Below are positions 44,195-54,363 of a DNA stretch of 64,000 nt, piece after piece; within the stretch, counting starts at the first letter, position 1; every line of letters begins with the position of its first letter. The notes beneath the pieces were generated by a model. It was given only the letters and a program-made list of their open reading frames with translations. It did no database searches and was not told the DNA's origin. The position numbers and the translations under genes were made by a program. Source of the stretch: Prolixibacteraceae bacterium (GTDB taxonomy: Bacteria; Bacteroidota; Bacteroidia; Bacteroidales; Prolixibacteraceae); NCBI GenBank assembly GCA_025210775.1, contig JAOARB010000013.1, positions 272,306 through 336,305 of the forward strand, in the 5' to 3' direction.

Positions 44195-45073
44195 ATGACA
44201 AAAAAGATTATTCTAACGACCATTACATCACTTCTATTGCTTGGGACAACCACAACAAAAGGACAAACAGTATCCCAAAACAACATTCACTCATTTGAAC
44301 ACCAAGGGAAAAGATATCAAATCATCACAGAAATGAAAACTTGGATAGAAGCGACGGAATATGCAACAAATCAAGGTGGTTATTTAGCTGAGATTAACAA
44401 TCAAGAAGAACAAGATGCAATATACAATGCGTTTCAAAATAATATACCTGATTTTTCAATCAATCCACCTATAGCACAAGATGGCGGGGGGGCCTCCTAC
44501 GCATGGATTGGTGGCAACGATATACAACAAGAAGGTTCGTGGGTATGGAATGGAAATAATAACGAAAACAAAACCCCATTTTGGCAAGGAGGGAAAAGAG
44601 GAGATGCTATTGACAACCAATACAGCAATTGGGGAACAACTTATGGAGAACAAAATGAACCAGATAACTACCTAAACAATCAAGACGGTGTGGCAATAGC
44701 TTTAAATAATTGGCCACAAGGAATTGGGAGTTGGCCATTAGGAAACGCTGGACAATGGAACGATTTAGCAATTACGAACAAGCTATATTTTGTTATTGAA
44801 TACCCAATAACAACAAGTAATCATAAGTTGTCTAATAACTCGATTGTCCTTTATCCTAACCCAACGAGGAATTACGTCACCATTCAAAACACAAAAAAAG
44901 ATTGGCAAAAAATCACAATTTACACCATTACAGGAGAGACTCTTCTTACACAAAAAACAAAAGAAGAAGAAACAATTAAAATTAATCTATCTAACTATCC
45001 TAAAGGAATTTATATCATAGAATGTATCAACAATAAAGGAGAAATTAAGAAAAACAAAATAATCAAAAAGTAA
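44195..45073 (+). CDS. secreted C-type-lectin-fold protein with T9SS sorting domain
   Basis: 292 residues from the ATG at 44195; the frame also opens at a GTG (44171), but the ATG places a clean signal peptide (MTKKIILTTITSLLLLG...KGQ) at the start. A C-type-lectin-like domain follows (about 30-205): GKRYQIITEMKTWIEATEYATNQGGYLAEI, YAWIGGNDIQQEGSWVWNG, EPDN (a classic Ca/sugar-binding EPN-like tetrad), GQWNDLA and a closing YFVIEYP. The C-terminus (about 215-292) is a T9SS type A sorting domain (LYPNPTRNYVTIQN, NYPKGIYIIECI). It is predicted to be displayed on or released from the cell surface and to bind carbohydrate or protein. The domain lacks the usual disulphide cysteines, as many bacterial versions do. 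It is monocistronic. Confidence 0.85.
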   Translation: MTKKIILTTITSLLLLGTTTTKGQTVSQNNIHSFEHQGKRYQIITEMKTWIEATEYATNQGGYLAEINNQEEQDAIYNAFQNNIPDFSINPPIAQDGGGASYAWIGGNDIQQEGSWVWNGNNNENKTPFWQGGKRGDAIDNQYSNWGTTYGEQNEPDNYLNNQDGVAIALNNWPQGIGSWPLGNAGQWNDLAITNKLYFVIEYPITTSNHKLSNNSIVLYPNPTRNYVTIQNTKKDWQKITIYTITGETLLTQKTKEEETIKINLSNYPKGIYIIECINNKGEIKKNKIIKK

Positions 45074-45906
45074 AAACACTCTCCCTCTCTTTTATCTTTC
45101 AACATTATAAAGAGGGGATTATTCTAAAAAGACACAAAACACAACAAAAGCAACCTTATCAACTATTATTATATTATCGATCTTTCTTTTACTTAACCCC
45201 ATAACACAAGCTTACTGTTTTTTTTGTAAGACGGGCTTAACCTTATATCCGCACAAATGCACCACATCCAACCACATTAAAAGAGACATGAAAGGTCCTT
45301 TCTCCATGGTTTGTCCATGGTTCCTCCATGGTTTGTCCATCGAAAAGGTGAAATCGATGGACAAACCATGGACAAAGGGTGGAGGAACCATGGACAAACC
45401 ACCTTTTAATTCTCTTTTTATTTAGTAAAATCTCAAACAAAACTCAACCTACAATCTACTGAGATTCAGGAATCATTCATAAAATAAGCGAAAACAAAAG
45501 AAATAAATAATTCATTTATTTTGAACTACGAGACAATGATACTCCAATCACATGAACACCCAAATAACAGTAGACTACACACTGTGTCTTATGAAAAAAT
45601 AAAAAGGAGAAAAGAGCAAGCTCAAGATAAAAAGTCGTCTTTTTTTATGTTCTTTAGCATTATTCCATCTTAAACAAACCTCTACTCCTAAATGATCTAA
45701 CCTCCTATTTAGTAGCAGTTAAACCAGCAACAAGTATCGTATAAGAATTATTTATATGATAAACATATGTTTTTAAACACTAATATAGAGCCAATTCTTT
45801 TTTATACTTTTAAAGCAAGGAGTTAAAGAAAAAGCATCACTTTGGTAAATTTAGGGGAACACTGAAGTGGGCAATAAACCAATAACCGAATAAAGAAAAT
45901 TGCAAG
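45074..45906. other. gene-free interval with a long palindromic repeat
   Basis: Holds the 11-bp-unit palindrome at 45303-45405 and otherwise AT-rich sequence. Short minus-strand frames at 45212-45440 are products of the palindrome and are not called. Confidence 0.55.
45303..45405. repeat. palindromic array of 11-bp units (TCCATGGTTTG type)
   Basis: Left arm: TCCATGGTTTG (45303), TCCATGGTTCC (45314), TCCATGGTTTG (45325), TCCATCGAAAA (45336). Right arm in inverse: CAAACCATGGA (45362), CAAAGGGTGGA (45373), GGAACCATGGA (45384), CAAACCACCTT (45395). The outer arms match perfectly over 21 bp (45308-45328 with 45380-45400) and the inner arms over 17 bp (45326-45342 with 45355-45371). The right arm is one 11-bp unit longer, so the two pairings are out of register by one unit. 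It has the same 11-bp period as the repeats at 4.65 and 29.1 kb, with a different unit. Confidence 0.88.
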
Positions 45907-48741
45907 ATGCTAACAAAAAACTATCAAACCTTTTATCAAGAGATAAAGGGTAAAGTGGACGTATCTCGACTTTACGTCGATGAATTAAGAAGATTAACAT
46001 ATGGCACTGATGCTGGTTTCTATCGACTAAACCCACAAATCGTTGTCCGATCGCAAAGTGAAGAAGAAGTACAACAAGCACTTTCTATTGCTTCCAGGCT
46101 AAAACTTCCTGTAACTTTCAGAGCCGCAGGAACCTCACTAGCAGGACAAGCCATTACTGATTCTATTCTTATTGTTGCGGGGAAACATTGGGAAGGTTAT
46201 AAAATTCATGATAATGGTAAAAGAATCACAGTTCAACCAGGGATTACAGGTAGTCGTATCAACCAACTTCTAAAACCATACGGTCGTAAACTCGGACCTG
46301 ATCCTGCATCTATAAATTCAGCTATGATCGGGGGGATCGTAATGAATAATGCGTCAGGGATGAACTGTGGGACACATGCTAATTCCTACAAAACAATTGA
46401 ATCTGCACGTATTATTTTTGCAGATGGCACTCTATTAGACACCGCTTCTGATAAAAGCAAAAAAGCATTTCAAAAAAGTCATGCTTCTTTTATTCAGAAA
46501 ATTGAAGATCTAAGAGATCGTGTTCTTAACAATCCAACACTTAAGGCGCGAATAGAAAAAAAGTATAGCATCAAAAACACAACAGGATTAACCATCAATC
46601 CTTTTGTTGATTTTACTGATCCATTCGATATTATCCTACATCTAATGGTAGGTTCTGAAGGAACATTAGGATTTCTATCTGAGATCACACTCAAGACCAT
46701 AGAAGAACCAAAATGTAAAGCAACATCGATGCTCTATTTTACGGACATCAAAACAGCATGCCAAGCAGTCGTTGAATTTAAGAAGGCTCCTGTATTCAGT
46801 GCTGAAATGCTCGATAGAGTTGCTTTGAAATCCGTTGAGAACGAAAAGGGTATCCCTGCTTTTATTAAAGACTTTGGTCCAGATGTAACCGCCATCTTAA
46901 TAGAGACTTTTGGAAATTCAGAAGAAGAGATAAAAAACAACATAAATGAAATAAAAGAGATCACTTCTAGATATGAAATGGTTAAACCTGTTGAATTCAC
47001 CAGTGATCCTAAAGAATATGCCAATTATTGGAACATACGTAAAGGTGTTTTCCCTGCTGTTGGTGGATTAAGAGAAACCGGTACAACTTGTATTATTGAA
47101 GATGTTGCATTCCATATTGAAGATCTTCCCAATGCCACCAAAGAACTACAGGAGCTTATTGCCAAATATGGATATAAGAATGGAGTAATCTATGGTCATG
47201 CACTAGAAGGAAACTTCCACTTTATATTTAATCAAAATTTCAACAAGAAAGAAGAGATACAAAAATACCAAGAATTCATGAGTGAAGTGGATAAATTGGT
47301 GGTAGATAAATATGATGGATCTCTTAAAGCAGAACATGGTACAGGGCGTAACATGGCACCATTTGTAGAGCACGAGTGGGGGAAAGAAGCATACCAACTT
47401 ATGGTAGATGTAAAAGAGAGCTTCGATCCATTTTACCTTCTTAATCCTGGGGTAATTATCAATCAAGACAAAGAGTGTTATATCAAGAATTTCAAAAATC
47501 TTACACCTGTACACCCTCTTGTAGACAAATGTATTGAATGTGGATTTTGTGAGATCAACTGTCTGACTGCAGGTTTTACTCTTTCTGCAAGACAGCGTAC
47601 AGTCTCTATGCGTGAGATTACACGTCTAAAACAAACCAAAGAAAACGAAAAAAGACGAGCTGAATTAGAAAAAGAGTTTCAATATTATGGAATGGACACA
47701 TGTGCTGGAGACGGTCTTTGTGCTACCTCCTGTCCAATCAAAATAGACACAGGAAAGTTCATCAAAGTACTTAGAGCAGAACAAGTCAACAATCCAAAGA
47801 TACAGAAACAGTCACAATGGGTCGCAGATCATTTTGGCTCTATAGGAAGTATGATTCGAGGTGGGCTTCTATTTGTTAATGGCGTACATTACACCATCGG
47901 CTCTACCCTTCTAGGTGGTATTGCTACAACAATGCGCAACATTAGTGGGAAACGCATTCCACAATGGACACCATGGATGCCTACAGGTGTAAAAGGTCCT
48001 AAACCTCCAAAGGTAGACAAGAACAATCCTCTCAAAGTGGTTTATTTCCCTTCTTGTATTGCACAGACAATGGGAGCTGCAAAGAAAGATAATGATCGTC
48101 GACCATTACATATCGTAACACAAGAGTTACTTCAAAAAGCAGGATATGAAATTATATATCCAGAGAAGATGAACACATTATGTTGTGGTACTCCATGGGA
48201 GAGTAAAGGTTTTATAGAGCAAGCAGATCAAAAATCATCAGAATTAGAAGCGGCTCTTTTCAAAGCATCCAACAATGGAGAGTATCCAATTCTATGCGAC
48301 ACTTCTCCTTGTCTATACAGAATGAGAAGAGTAATGGAGCCTAGATTAAAACTATACGAACCAGTAGAGTTTATTGACACTTTCCTTATGGACAAGCTAG
48401 ATTTTCACCAAGTCAATGAAGCTGTTACAGTGCACTCAACTTGTAGCACCACAAAGATGGGACTTACTGGAACATTAGTAAAAGTTGCTGAAGCCTGTAC
48501 AACGAAAGTTATCCTTCCACAAGAAGTGGGATGTTGTGGTTTTGCTGGTGATAGAGGATTCAATTTTCCAGAGGTCAACTCTTATGCATTACGAAAATTA
48601 AAACCTGTTGTAGAACAAGAGAAAGCCATTGCAGGATACTCAAACAGTAGAACTTGTGAGATTGGTCTTTCCCAGAATTCAGGTATACCTTATAGCTCAA
48701 TCATCTACCTTGTAGATAGAGTAACAACTCCAAAGAAATAG
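45907..48741 (+). CDS. FAD- and Fe-S-binding D-lactate/2-hydroxyacid dehydrogenase
   Basis: 944-residue fusion of a GlcD-like flavoprotein and a GlcF-like iron-sulfur protein. FAD-binding type 4 domain (about 35-250, PVTFRAAGTSLAGQAITDSILI), FAD-oxidase C-terminal domain (about 260-530, YGHALEGNFHFIF and GTGRNMAPFVEHEWG), two 4Fe-4S motifs (CIECGFCEINC near 542 and CAGDGLCATSC near 599), and two CCG domains (FPSC near 717, LCCG near 759; HSTC near 842, CCGFAGD near 876). This is the arrangement of the D-lactate dehydrogenase/YdiJ group, which oxidises D-2-hydroxyacids and passes electrons to quinones at the inner face of the membrane. The substrate (D-lactate, D-2-hydroxyglutarate or another) is not settled by sequence. 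It is transcribed alone and closed by a shared terminator. Confidence 0.9.
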   Translation: MLTKNYQTFYQEIKGKVDVSRLYVDELRRLTYGTDAGFYRLNPQIVVRSQSEEEVQQALSIASRLKLPVTFRAAGTSLAGQAITDSILIVAGKHWEGYKIHDNGKRITVQPGITGSRINQLLKPYGRKLGPDPASINSAMIGGIVMNNASGMNCGTHANSYKTIESARIIFADGTLLDTASDKSKKAFQKSHASFIQKIEDLRDRVLNNPTLKARIEKKYSIKNTTGLTINPFVDFTDPFDIILHLMVGSEGTLGFLSEITLKTIEEPKCKATSMLYFTDIKTACQAVVEFKKAPVFSAEMLDRVALKSVENEKGIPAFIKDFGPDVTAILIETFGNSEEEIKNNINEIKEITSRYEMVKPVEFTSDPKEYANYWNIRKGVFPAVGGLRETGTTCIIEDVAFHIEDLPNATKELQELIAKYGYKNGVIYGHALEGNFHFIFNQNFNKKEEIQKYQEFMSEVDKLVVDKYDGSLKAEHGTGRNMAPFVEHEWGKEAYQLMVDVKESFDPFYLLNPGVIINQDKECYIKNFKNLTPVHPLVDKCIECGFCEINCLTAGFTLSARQRTVSMREITRLKQTKENEKRRAELEKEFQYYGMDTCAGDGLCATSCPIKIDTGKFIKVLRAEQVNNPKIQKQSQWVADHFGSIGSMIRGGLLFVNGVHYTIGSTLLGGIATTMRNISGKRIPQWTPWMPTGVKGPKPPKVDKNNPLKVVYFPSCIAQTMGAAKKDNDRRPLHIVTQELLQKAGYEIIYPEKMNTLCCGTPWESKGFIEQADQKSSELEAALFKASNNGEYPILCDTSPCLYRMRRVMEPRLKLYEPVEFIDTFLMDKLDFHQVNEAVTVHSTCSTTKMGLTGTLVKVAEACTTKVILPQEVGCCGFAGDRGFNFPEVNSYALRKLKPVVEQEKAIAGYSNSRTCEIGLSQNSGIPYSSIIYLVDRVTTPKK

Positions 48742-48771
48742 AAGTAGACATCGCAAAAGGAGTTAATAAAA

Positions 48772-48810
48772 AACAACCATTCATCGAAATAATGATGAAT
48801 GGTTGTTTTT
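48772..48810. terminator. bidirectional terminator between dehydrogenase and recQ
   Basis: Perfect stem AAAACAACCATTCATC / GATGAATGGTTGTTTT around a seven-base loop; A and T runs on either side serve both convergent genes. Confidence 0.9.
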
Positions 48811-48881
48811 ATAAGTCATAGCCCCATCCTTAAGATACACTCTTTAACAGATACGACAATACTATATATCTATTATTGATA

Positions 48882-51032
48882 TTATATTTTCCCTTCTTTC
48901 GAAAGATAAGCTAAAGACAATCGTATACAATAATAATCTACCTCTCCTCTTAAGAAGTCATAGATTGGCTTTGTTTGCACTCTTTCCCCCGTTTTTTGTA
49001 CTGCTTCCAATATCTGTTTGACATCCTCTTTTGAGATATATTTAAAAGGATCGATAGCATAACCTTGTTGATAGAGAAAAGCTAAATGGGAATAGACCGT
49101 CATCACATTCATTCCACGAAGTTGACCAATCATGTTTACATCATAACCCTTCTTATAAAGATCATAAGTTAATTGATAAGTAGTCGTTGTCTTCCGTCCT
49201 GCCTGTTTAAACTTATTTATCTCCTCTAATATAGATTCTCCATAAGCATCAAACTTCACCTTTCCGACACCGGAAATGGACAACAGATCAATACTACTTT
49301 CAGGACGACTCATCGCAATATCTCGCAATGTAGCATCATTAAAAACAAGATATGGAGGAATTCCTTTGACCTTAGCCATCTCCACACGCCATTTACGAAG
49401 ATACTCAAATAGTTGATTCCAAGGCTGACTCTTTTGAGCCTGCTCTTTGGTATAAGTAACTTTAAAACGCTGTTTCCTAATCTCAGGAGCTACAAGACGA
49501 ACAAGTTCCACTTTTTGATCATCAAAAAGTACTTTTTTAGAAAGTGACGTAGCTGTTAATGCATTATTTCTATCATAAGCGATCTCAATCAATCCTAGAT
49601 GCATCATCTGGCGAAGGTATTGTTTCCAATCCTCCTCCGTTATATCTCTTCCCTTACCATAGGTCTTAATGCGATGGAACCCCTGTTCTAATACTTCTCT
49701 TTTCTCTGACCCTCTAAGAATATCAATAAGCAACTGAGAAGAGACCATCTGTTTGGTTCTCATGATAGCAGACAATGCTTTTTGTGTAATGATCGTACCA
49801 TCAAATTTTTTTGGTGGATTTTTACACACATCACAATTACCACAATCCTCTTCAAGAAACTCACCGAAATATGACAATAGGATCTTTCTTCTACAAATAT
49901 CTGATTCAGCAAAGGCCTGCATCTGAGCTAGCTTCTCCAAATTAAGAGCCACTTGCCCACTCTCTTCTGCAAATTTACGCAAAGTGATAATATCCCCTAG
50001 GTTGAAATACAAGAAAGTATCCGAAGGCAGTCCATCTCTCCCTGCACGTCCAATCTCCTGATAGTAACCTTCCACATTCTTTGGTAGGTTATAGTGCATC
50101 ACCCAACGTACATTAGACTTATCAATTCCCATCCCAAAAGCAACAGTTGCACAAATCACAGATGTACGATCATTGATAAAGTCATCTTGAACCTTTTCTC
50201 TCTCAGAAGCAGATAGACCGGCATGATAATATTTAGAAAAAATTCCTTTTGTATTTAACTTTTTGGAGAGACGTTCACAACTCTTACGACTCATACAATA
50301 AATAATACCAGAATCATTTTTGCGAGAACGAATATAATCCACGATCTCACGATCTTTATCCTTCGCACCTACGCCTACCCTTACTTCTAAACTCAAATTA
50401 GGACGGTTAAAAGAAGCCAAAAACGTCTTTGCATTTTTAAGTCCAAGCTGGCTAATAATATCATTTCTTGTCGTCTTATCAGCAGTAGCTGTAAGTGCCA
50501 CAATTGGCATATTTGGGAAAGTGTGTTTGATCCATTTCAATTGCTGGTATTCAGGTCGAAAATCATGTCCCCAGCTAGAGATACAGTGGGCTTCATCCAC
50601 TGCCAAAAGTGCCACATTGAGCATCCCAAATATCTTCTCGAAACTACGAGTGATACGTTCTGGAGAAACATATAACAATGAGATCTCTCCAATACGGCAA
50701 CGTTGCATTATATTACTTTCTTCTTCTTCAGACAAAGTACTATTAAGGAAAGCCGCAGGTATACCATTGGCATTTAATCCATCCACCTGATCCTTCATTA
50801 AAGAGATCAAGGGGGATACCACTACCGTAATACCATCTAACATCAAAGCAGGGATTTGAAAACAAAGAGACTTTCCTCCTCCTGTAGGCATCAATACCAA
50901 GCAATCGCTCCCCTGCATGATATGTGTTACGATCTCTTCTTGTAAAGGTCGAAAAGAATCGTAACCGAAATATTCTTTAAGAAGTCTTTTAGACTCTATT
51001 TTAACATCCTGAGTATCAATCATGAAAAACAC
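48882..51032 (-). CDS. recQ: ATP-dependent DNA helicase RecQ
   Basis: 716 residues, 3'-5' DNA helicase of recombination repair. Motifs: FGYDSFRPLQEEIV (motif 0), MPTGGGKSLCFQIPAL (Walker A, about 48-63), VDEAHCISSWGHDFRPEY (DEAH, about 145), ATADKTT, VICATVAFGMGIDKSNVRWVMHY, YYQEIGRAGRDG (arginine fingers). Then come the RQC zinc site (C...CGNCDVC), winged helix, an HRDC domain (about 530-610, FNDATLRDIAMSRP, LLSISGVGKVKFDAYG) and an extra C-terminal helix-turn-helix region (about 620-716), common in Bacteroidota RecQ. The frame has a second possible start at residue 4 (M-I-D-T). Core gene, intact. Confidence 0.96.
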   Translation of the reverse strand: MFFMIDTQDVKIESKRLLKEYFGYDSFRPLQEEIVTHIMQGSDCLVLMPTGGGKSLCFQIPALMLDGITVVVSPLISLMKDQVDGLNANGIPAAFLNSTLSEEEESNIMQRCRIGEISLLYVSPERITRSFEKIFGMLNVALLAVDEAHCISSWGHDFRPEYQQLKWIKHTFPNMPIVALTATADKTTRNDIISQLGLKNAKTFLASFNRPNLSLEVRVGVGAKDKDREIVDYIRSRKNDSGIIYCMSRKSCERLSKKLNTKGIFSKYYHAGLSASEREKVQDDFINDRTSVICATVAFGMGIDKSNVRWVMHYNLPKNVEGYYQEIGRAGRDGLPSDTFLYFNLGDIITLRKFAEESGQVALNLEKLAQMQAFAESDICRRKILLSYFGEFLEEDCGNCDVCKNPPKKFDGTIITQKALSAIMRTKQMVSSQLLIDILRGSEKREVLEQGFHRIKTYGKGRDITEEDWKQYLRQMMHLGLIEIAYDRNNALTATSLSKKVLFDDQKVELVRLVAPEIRKQRFKVTYTKEQAQKSQPWNQLFEYLRKWRVEMAKVKGIPPYLVFNDATLRDIAMSRPESSIDLLSISGVGKVKFDAYGESILEEINKFKQAGRKTTTTYQLTYDLYKKGYDVNMIGQLRGMNVMTVYSHLAFLYQQGYAIDPFKYISKEDVKQILEAVQKTGERVQTKPIYDFLRGEVDYYCIRLSLAYLSKEGKI

Positions 51033-51301
51033 TTAACTAATCCAAATCAAGTTCTACTCCTTGAAATCATTAGATTTAACATAGAACTTGCTACTGCAAT
51101 TTTAATCTATTCTATCGAATTAACCTATTTAGTTATCTCTTTTTTAGAATAAAGCCTTTTATCCATAAAAAACAGTGGTTTCATCAACAATAAAAGATAT
51201 TTCATGTAAAAAATATCATATTCATCATAATTAGATATAAATTCGATTATTAACCCCAAGGAATTCACTTAAATACTTACAAAAAGAAAAAATTAGCTAT
51301 T

Positions 51302-51748
51302 GTGTTCTCATCAATTATTATTTGGTTTCTCGTTACGATTATTTTCCTATTCTTGGAATTCTTGTATAGCAACGTATACTTTTTAGGTATCTCTGTTGTA
51401 GCATTTCTATGTGGGGTTGTATCATTGTTTTTTTCCTCTATATCAATGGAAGAATTACTCACATTATTTGTTATTGCCAGTCTAATTATCATCAGAGCAT
51501 TAACCACTAGATTACACAACACTAGATTTCAATCAAAAGAAGGGCAACAAACTAATGGAATTCTAACCAAATTAAAAGGAGAAACGATCATCGCAGAAGA
51601 AGATCTTCTACCAGAGAAACTAGGGAGAGGTAATCTTGACCGTAAGATATGGTCTATCAAATCAAAAGAACACATCAAAATGGGAGAAATGGTTATCGTA
51701 GAAAAAATTGAAGGAGGAATATTGTGGGTCAAACGTCCCATGATATGA
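51302..51748 (+). CDS. NfeD-like membrane protein
   Basis: 148 residues with a GTG start (no ATG nearby in frame). Three hydrophobic helices (about 5-27, 28-48 and 52-68) are followed by a small soluble beta-rich OB-fold domain (about 80-148, GILTKLKGETIIAEEDLLPEK ... GEMVIVEKIEGGILWVKR), the layout of short NfeD proteins. NfeD proteins partner with SPFH/flotillin proteins in membrane organisation; no such partner is adjacent. Function in this cell is inferred from family only. Confidence 0.78.
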   Translation: MFSSIIIWFLVTIIFLFLEFLYSNVYFLGISVVAFLCGVVSLFFSSISMEELLTLFVIASLIIIRALTTRLHNTRFQSKEGQQTNGILTKLKGETIIAEEDLLPEKLGRGNLDRKIWSIKSKEHIKMGEMVIVEKIEGGILWVKRPMI

Positions 51749-52023
51749 ATAAGACCATTTCAACTAACATCACCAATCATTCTCAGTAATAAATTACAAG
51801 TTATCGGAACTAATAAAACTAAATATTATTATTTTCTTTTTAGAGTCTTACATTAACTTAAATAAATCAACGATGAACGAGAATTTTATGTTCGTTTTCA
51901 TCTTTTAAGTCGTTAAAAAAAAATTTAATAGACGTTAATTACGACCACAATCCTTATATTTTATCTCTACCTTTAAGATATTGAACAGGATATATCATCC
52001 TTTTTTACTCTTAAAAAATTGAA

Positions 52024-52659
52024 ATGAAACAAATTAAACACGCAACACTATTTGCAACACTTCTTATTCTTTTATTATCGAGTTGTTCTTCTTCAAAATT
52101 TATTACTAAAAAACCTGTTAACGTCTCTCCTTTTTATCACGAAAATACTGAAGGACAAAAACAATTAATTCTCACTGACCAGAAAGGCAACATACTATTT
52201 CTTGACGAAGAGAAACTTGAAGGAGCAGAACTTCTTATGGGTTACAATCAAATGCTCGAAATTGCCAAGCCTAAGAAATCAGATCAATATAAAGTCACTA
52301 AAAAACTTGAAACCTCTATGGACACCATGACATGTGTTATCAATGACATCTGGGTATTAAAAAAGATAGAGGGAGAAGAAGTAAACAAAAATGCACCGAC
52401 ATTAACTATCGACCTACGTAAAAAACGTGCGTACGGACATAGCGGATGTAATAGATACAACACTTCGGTGTCTTTATTCGAGAATCATTCGATTAAGTTT
52501 GGTATGATTGCATCTACTAAAATGTACTGTCCTAACATCAACATTGAGAACAATTATCTTAATGCACTTCAAAAATGTGATCATTATCAAATAAAAGATC
52601 GTCATCTTAACCTAATGCATGGGGAAAAAACATTATTAACTTTCTTAAAGGTTGACTAA
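52024..52659 (+). CDS. META-domain lipoprotein
   Basis: 211 residues. Lipoprotein signal ATLLILLLSSCSSSKF (acylated Cys near 21). The C-terminal META/HslJ-like domain (about 105-211) shows DIWVLKKIEGEEV, LTIDLRKKRAYGHSGCNRYNTSVSL, KFGMIASTKMYCPN and GEKTLLTFLKV. Outer-membrane or periplasmic protein; META proteins such as HslJ are linked to stress or antibiotic tolerance, but the role here is not known. A 66-base gap to the next gene allows co-transcription. Confidence 0.85.
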   Translation: MKQIKHATLFATLLILLLSSCSSSKFITKKPVNVSPFYHENTEGQKQLILTDQKGNILFLDEEKLEGAELLMGYNQMLEIAKPKKSDQYKVTKKLETSMDTMTCVINDIWVLKKIEGEEVNKNAPTLTIDLRKKRAYGHSGCNRYNTSVSLFENHSIKFGMIASTKMYCPNINIENNYLNALQKCDHYQIKDRHLNLMHGEKTLLTFLKVD

Positions 52660-52725
52660 GATAAGTATACAATTACCTATTTTTTATATCTTTAAAAGAA
52701 CGCGTACAAAAACACTTTTACTGAT

Positions 52726-54363
52726 ATGAAAAACAAAATCTATTACCTACTATTCTTAGGGATCATTTGCTTTTGCTCCTTTATTCATCTTGGACAATGG
52801 GGGGTACTAGAAAGCAGTGAAGCTAGATATGCTGAGATTTCTCGAGAAATGTTAACTTCTGGAGATTTTCTTCAACCTCAACTACAAGGAATCTACCATT
52901 TTGACAAACCACCAGTAACCTATTGGATTACTTCTTTAGGACAAAAACTTTTTGGCACAACTCCTTTTGGAAGTCGTTTCTTCCTTTCTATAGCCTATCT
53001 ACTACAACTCATTCTAGTCTTTTCTATAACCTTTAAATGGTTTAATCAACAACGTCTATCGGAAATCATCACCATTATATATGCATCTCTACCTGTAGTT
53101 ATCATGTCTGTACGCAACCTTACAACAGATGCCTACCTAAACACCTTTTCATTGTTGTCCATCTTTCTTTTCACTCTACATCGAAAAGGTAAACACCCCA
53201 ATATTTATCTGCTTCTATGGGGAATCACGTTATCTATACTTTTTATGATCAAAGGTCCGGTAGCATGGCTTTTACCAATATTATTCATCTATCCTATCAT
53301 CAAAATTTGTCCACAACAAAACAAGGTTCACAGATGGATACCTTGGTTTACAGGCATTATGGTTCTCATATTAGGAGGATTGTGGTATGCTATCCTAATA
53401 AAGAACAACACGGGTCTATGGGACTTCTTCACCAAAGAACAATTAGTAGATCGATTTGCCAATGCTCAAATTCATAAACGATCAGAACCATTCTACTACT
53501 ATCTATACACCTATATCCCAGCACTACTACCATGGTGTTTTATCCCTTTCACAAAGATCGATAAATACACAAATTCCGTAAAAACAATTATCTTGTTCAC
53601 AGTTGTAATCCCGATGATATTCTTCTCTATTGCAAGCTCTAAGCTTATACTCTATCCACTCCCAACAGCCTTTAGTTTAGCTGTTTGGTTTGGATATGTC
53701 TTCAACCGAATGATCTCAACAAAAGCAATCAAAAGACATCAACTAATAGAGATATTCTTTCTTTTGCTTCCTCTCGGACTTGGGGCTTATGCATTTATTT
53801 TATTGGAGGGAGTCTCTCATTGGTGGTATATTCTACTTGTCATAGCCACTTTTTTTCTTTATGTTGTCACATTTATACGTAAAGAAGCCAAAGATCAAAT
53901 TCTTATAGCCTCACTTGCCATTCCCATGATTTTAGTACCTTTTAGCGGTTACATACTTAATAAGATGATCATTGATGTCAATGGCACTACACCTGTCACC
54001 AATTTCATTCAAGATAGAGGACTACAACATCTACCCATAGTAGTCTATAATCAAAGGGTTGCATCCTTCGATTTCCAACTACAAAATAAAACCTATGCGA
54101 TCGAGGATGGCAGCTATCTACTTAAACGAAATACTTCATTTCAAAGAGACAACCAATGGAGTAAATATCTTCTGTCATTTAAGACACAAAAAGAGCAGAT
54201 CATTCAACTTTTATCAAAACCTTCTATTCTTATATTTAAAAGACATATACCTAAACAAGCTGAAATATTAACACGATATTACGATAAACAAAAGCAGATT
54301 GGGAAATGGATTATTTTCTATAATCTGTACGATATCGAATCTTCAAAACATAGGTTCGAATAA
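52726..54363 (+). CDS. ArnT-like membrane glycosyltransferase (GT83/PMT family)
   Basis: 545 residues with about 11-12 membrane helices. The first periplasmic loop has the family signature ESSEARYAEISREMLTSGDFLQPQLQGIYHFDKPP, whose acidic residues (E, R, E) are catalytic in ArnT/PMT enzymes, followed by VTYWITSLGQKLFG. These enzymes transfer a sugar from an undecaprenyl or dolichol phosphate to lipid A, protein or another acceptor at the outer face of the inner membrane. Lipid A modification or protein glycosylation is possible; the acceptor is not shown by neighbours. Confidence 0.88.
   Translation: MKNKIYYLLFLGIICFCSFIHLGQWGVLESSEARYAEISREMLTSGDFLQPQLQGIYHFDKPPVTYWITSLGQKLFGTTPFGSRFFLSIAYLLQLILVFSITFKWFNQQRLSEIITIIYASLPVVIMSVRNLTTDAYLNTFSLLSIFLFTLHRKGKHPNIYLLLWGITLSILFMIKGPVAWLLPILFIYPIIKICPQQNKVHRWIPWFTGIMVLILGGLWYAILIKNNTGLWDFFTKEQLVDRFANAQIHKRSEPFYYYLYTYIPALLPWCFIPFTKIDKYTNSVKTIILFTVVIPMIFFSIASSKLILYPLPTAFSLAVWFGYVFNRMISTKAIKRHQLIEIFFLLLPLGLGAYAFILLEGVSHWWYILLVIATFFLYVVTFIRKEAKDQILIASLAIPMILVPFSGYILNKMIIDVNGTTPVTNFIQDRGLQHLPIVVYNQRVASFDFQLQNKTYAIEDGSYLLKRNTSFQRDNQWSKYLLSFKTQKEQIIQLLSKPSILIFKRHIPKQAEILTRYYDKQKQIGKWIIFYNLYDIESSKHRFE

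Noticed and set aside
45303..45405. CRISPR array or rho-independent terminator as explanation of the palindrome
   Set aside because: Units are 11 bp with no spacers, so not CRISPR; it is 230 bases past the gene, and no T tract directly follows a single clean stem.
45212..45440. Two short minus-strand frames over the palindrome
   Set aside because: Their peptides (repeated HG-S-T-L-CPWF-like and PWRNHGQT-like strings) are simply translations of the 11-bp repeat.
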